Assembly: GCA_028819775.1 (NCBI GenBank)
Contig: JAPPKV010000439.1
Location: 1-6,491, forward strand
Source: Gammaproteobacteria bacterium
GTDB lineage: Bacteria; Pseudomonadota; Gammaproteobacteria; Pseudomonadales; Azotimanducaceae_A
DNA: 6,491 nucleotides
Direction: 5' to 3'
The notes beneath the pieces are model-generated. The model did no database searches and was not told the origin of the DNA. It saw only the letters and a list, made by a program, of their open reading frames with translations. Positions within the stretch are counted from its first letter, which is position 1. Every line of letters begins with the position of its first letter. This document shows positions 5,308 to 6,491 of this stretch, piece after piece. A program made the position numbers and the translations under genes.

Positions 5308-5336
5308 ATATTACTAGTGAAAATCATTCACATCGA
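5308..5336 (-). promoter_or_regulatory. candidate bfr promoter
   Basis: On the minus strand TAATAT (complement of 5308-5313, 4/6 match) is preceded at 17 bases by TCGATG (complement of 5331-5336, 3/6 match). It sits in an AT-rich patch unusual for this DNA. Transcription would start near 5301 with a leader of about 65 bases. The weak -35 and the overlapping Fur-like element suggest a regulated promoter. Confidence 0.4.
5318..5332. promoter_or_regulatory. Fur-box-like 7-1-7 operator upstream of bfr
   Basis: TGAAAATCATTCACA matches the 7-1-7 Fur consensus TGATAATNATTATCA at 11 of 14 informative positions (6 of 7 left, 5 of 7 right). It also contains the exact inverted repeat GTGAA/TTCAC (from 5317 to 5331). 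It covers the spacer of the candidate bfr promoter, where bound Fur would compete with RNA polymerase. The fur gene lies next to bfr, which supports the reading. Binding is an inference from sequence. Confidence 0.5.
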
Positions 5337-5374
5337 GCTTTGCATAAGCAGAAATTCTCTCTCTACGAGAAAGG

Positions 5375-5398
5375 GCCGTCCCGCGTTAGGGACGTGGC
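5375..5398 (-). terminator. hairpin just past the MerR-TPR gene, possible weak terminator
   Basis: GTCCC (5378-5382) and GGGAC (5389-5393) pair around a 6-base loop. GCC/GGC (5375-5377 with 5396-5398) extends the stem across a 2-base bulge. On the minus strand it begins six bases after the MerR-TPR stop and is followed by CCCTTTCTC, only a short pyrimidine tract. A second small dyad, TTCTC/GAGAA (5355-5371), follows. It could end or attenuate the Ku/MerR-TPR transcript before bfr. Confidence 0.38.
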
Positions 5399-5403
5399 GA
5401 GTG

Positions 5404-6270
5404 TCAGTCGGCTTCCACCAGCGATTGATAGCGGCGCATGTGCCGAAGGTAGCTGAGCTCGTCGCCCTTCACCTCGTAGATGCGGGCCAGGTTGTAGTGT
5501 GCATCCGGAATGGACGCCGCTTGCCGATAATAGTCGACGGCCGTGTCCAGCTCATCGAGTTCATCGAAAACCGTACCGAGATTGTAGAGCGCTAGTTCGT
5601 GCTCCGGCACAGCGTCCAGGGCAAGCCGGTAGTGCCGCTTGGCATGCTTGAGGTCGCCGCGGACCTGGTAAAGGCGCCCTAGGTTGACGTGGGCGTCCGA
5701 GTTGCCGGGGTTCAGGTTGATCGACCGGGTGTAGGCTTCGGGTGCCTTCTCCGGTGCCACCTCCTCGAGGTCGAGACCGAAGTTGTACCAATCGTCGCTG
5801 TCGAGATCGTCGCTGGCGCGCGCAATAGCCAGATTGCGGGTGGCGATCTTACGCACGTCGCCGGCCAGGTGCTCCACTTCGAAGGCGAAGTGGCCCTGCC
5901 CGGTCTCCACGTCCCACAGCGCGTCCTCGTCCCGGACCACGACCGTGTTGCCGTCGGCGAAGATGCGCATCGCCGACAGGGGCTGCTGGGCACCCTCTTC
6001 CCGAAGCCGGTCGCGAAGTTTGATCAGCGCGCCCAGCGTCCGGCGTGGCGACACGTCCGCATCGAGCAGGCCCTTGGCCGTACGCAACAGCACCATGTCC
6101 TGGAAGGAGAAGTGGAACTCCCCGGATTTGCCCCGGGTCGGTTCGATCAGTCGGTGCTGAACGAAACGGCGGATCAGGCTCGGCTTGAGTCCGGTCAGCT
6201 CGGCAACTTCACGCGTTCGATATCCGCCCGCGTCCGTGCCGTCCCGGGCTCTCGATTGAATCGGCCGCAT
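5404..6270 (-). CDS. MerR-type helix-turn-helix protein fused to TPR repeats
   Basis: Predicted 288-aa cytoplasmic regulator of unknown target. Residues 17-46 (YRTREVAELTGLKPSLIRRF, then HRLIEP) read as a MerR-family helix-turn-helix. GKSGEFHFSFQDMVLLRTA (47-65) is the wing and next helix, and SPRRTLGALIKLRDRL (74-89) the following helix. A middle section (about 98-145, IFADGNTVVVRDEDALWD) has no fold I recognise. The C-terminal part has about three TPR units and a partial fourth: WYNFGLDLEE (161-190), HVNLGRLYQVRGDLKHAKRHY (194-224), LYNLGTVFDELDELDTAVDYY (228-255) and HYNLARIYEVKGDELSYLRH (258-277). It lacks the metal-binding cysteines of MerR/CueR/SoxR types, so signals probably come through protein contacts made by the TPRs. 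ATG 6270 was chosen; GGGA lies ten bases upstream. The gene begins 21 bases after the Ku stop on the same strand, so the two are likely co-transcribed. bfr follows after 168 bp. Architecture sure, role inferred. Confidence 0.85.
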   Translation of the reverse strand: MRPIQSRARDGTDAGGYRTREVAELTGLKPSLIRRFVQHRLIEPTRGKSGEFHFSFQDMVLLRTAKGLLDADVSPRRTLGALIKLRDRLREEGAQQPLSAMRIFADGNTVVVRDEDALWDVETGQGHFAFEVEHLAGDVRKIATRNLAIARASDDLDSDDWYNFGLDLEEVAPEKAPEAYTRSINLNPGNSDAHVNLGRLYQVRGDLKHAKRHYRLALDAVPEHELALYNLGTVFDELDELDTAVDYYRQAASIPDAHYNLARIYEVKGDELSYLRHMRRYQSLVEAD

Positions 6271-6291
6271 GGCGTGGTCCCAACTCGATCG

Positions 6292-6491
6292 TCAGCCCTC
6301 GCGACGTCCGGCCGACGCCGCCACCTTCCCCTCTTCGCCCTCGGGCCCCGACTCGCCACTTGACCCCTTCCCTGCAGTGCGCTTGCCAGAGGCGCGTTTC
6401 GCGGGTTTGGATTCCTTGCCGGCACCCCCGTGATCCGCGACGGATTGGCGAAGCGCTTCCATGAGGTCGATGATCTTCGCTTCCGGCTTCT
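6292..6491 (-). CDS. ku: C-terminal part of bacterial Ku (DNA end-binding protein), 5' end outside window
   Basis: The last 65 codons of a protein that enters from the right edge; no start is inside the window. The visible residues open with KPEAKIIDLMEALRQSV, the conserved helix at the end of the bacterial Ku core (the KVVxLMDALRxS type). They continue as a low-complexity tail: Lys/Ala/Ser-rich first (KESKPAKRASGKRTAGKGS), then Gly/Glu-rich, ending GRREG. Ku forms a homodimeric ring on double-strand break ends and recruits LigD for non-homologous end joining; basic C-terminal tails of this sort are known to help Ku bind and move on DNA. It lies 21 bases upstream of the MerR-TPR gene on the same strand. 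The call rests on a short segment, so another protein with a basic tail is not fully excluded. Confidence 0.75.
   Translation of the reverse strand, partial: KPEAKIIDLMEALRQSVADHGGAGKESKPAKRASGKRTAGKGSSGESGPEGEEGKVAASAGRREG

Noticed and set aside
5306..5320. A second Fur-box register, TGATATTACTAGTGA
   Set aside because: Only 9 of 14 positions match and the right half fits poorly; the 5318-5332 element is clearly better.
6195..6425. A 76-codon minus-strand frame overlapping the Ku end
   Set aside because: It is out of frame with the Ku tail that shows the conserved IIDLMEALRQS segment, and its Arg/Pro-rich translation is typical of a shadow of high-GC coding DNA.

Overview
The window is high-GC DNA with dense, mostly minus-strand genes. 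It is most likely from a gammaproteobacterium. The evidence is the order birA, coaX, SPOR-domain protein, tRNA-Thr(UGU), tRNA-Tyr(GUA), which matches the chromosomal neighbourhood upstream of the tRNA cluster and tuf gene in that class. Fur and bacterioferritin of proteobacterial type agree with this. I cannot assign a genus.

Left part (1-1533): the 5' half of a tRNA-Tyr runs off the left edge, and a complete tRNA-Thr lies at 1458-1533, both on the minus strand. In E. coli and relatives these two tRNAs are adjacent members of one cluster (thrU-tyrU-glyT-thrT-tufB). Here about 1.4 kb separates them. That DNA holds a plus-strand, TauD-like Fe(II)/2-oxoglutarate dioxygenase of 400 aa, whose stop codon falls one base short of the tRNA-Thr CCA end. 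It also holds a 215-bp leader with two near-identical direct repeats and two perfect TTGACA hexamers pointing at tRNA-Tyr. This looks like an acquired gene wedged into a housekeeping tRNA operon.

Middle (1571-4140): a minus-strand run of birA (biotin-protein ligase), coaX (type III pantothenate kinase) and a membrane-anchored SPOR-like protein. coaX and the SPOR gene overlap as GTGA, so translation is probably coupled. A good sigma70-type promoter for tRNA-Thr follows. BirA keeps a full catalytic domain but its N-terminal winged helix is shortened, so its repressor function is doubtful.

Right part (4141-6491): fur is read divergently from birA behind a good sigma70-type promoter and converges on bfr (bacterioferritin). 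The bfr upstream region carries a Fur-box-like 7-1-7 element next to a candidate -10, so sensor and iron store form a compact iron module. The Fur protein contains no cysteine. Upstream of bfr, also on the minus strand, a MerR-type helix-turn-helix fused to TPR repeats sits 21 bp behind the C-terminal end of a bacterial Ku protein that runs off the right edge. This suggests a Ku / MerR-TPR operon linked to non-homologous end joining.

No CRISPR array, rRNA or intact mobile element is visible. No gap between genes exceeds 300 bases.
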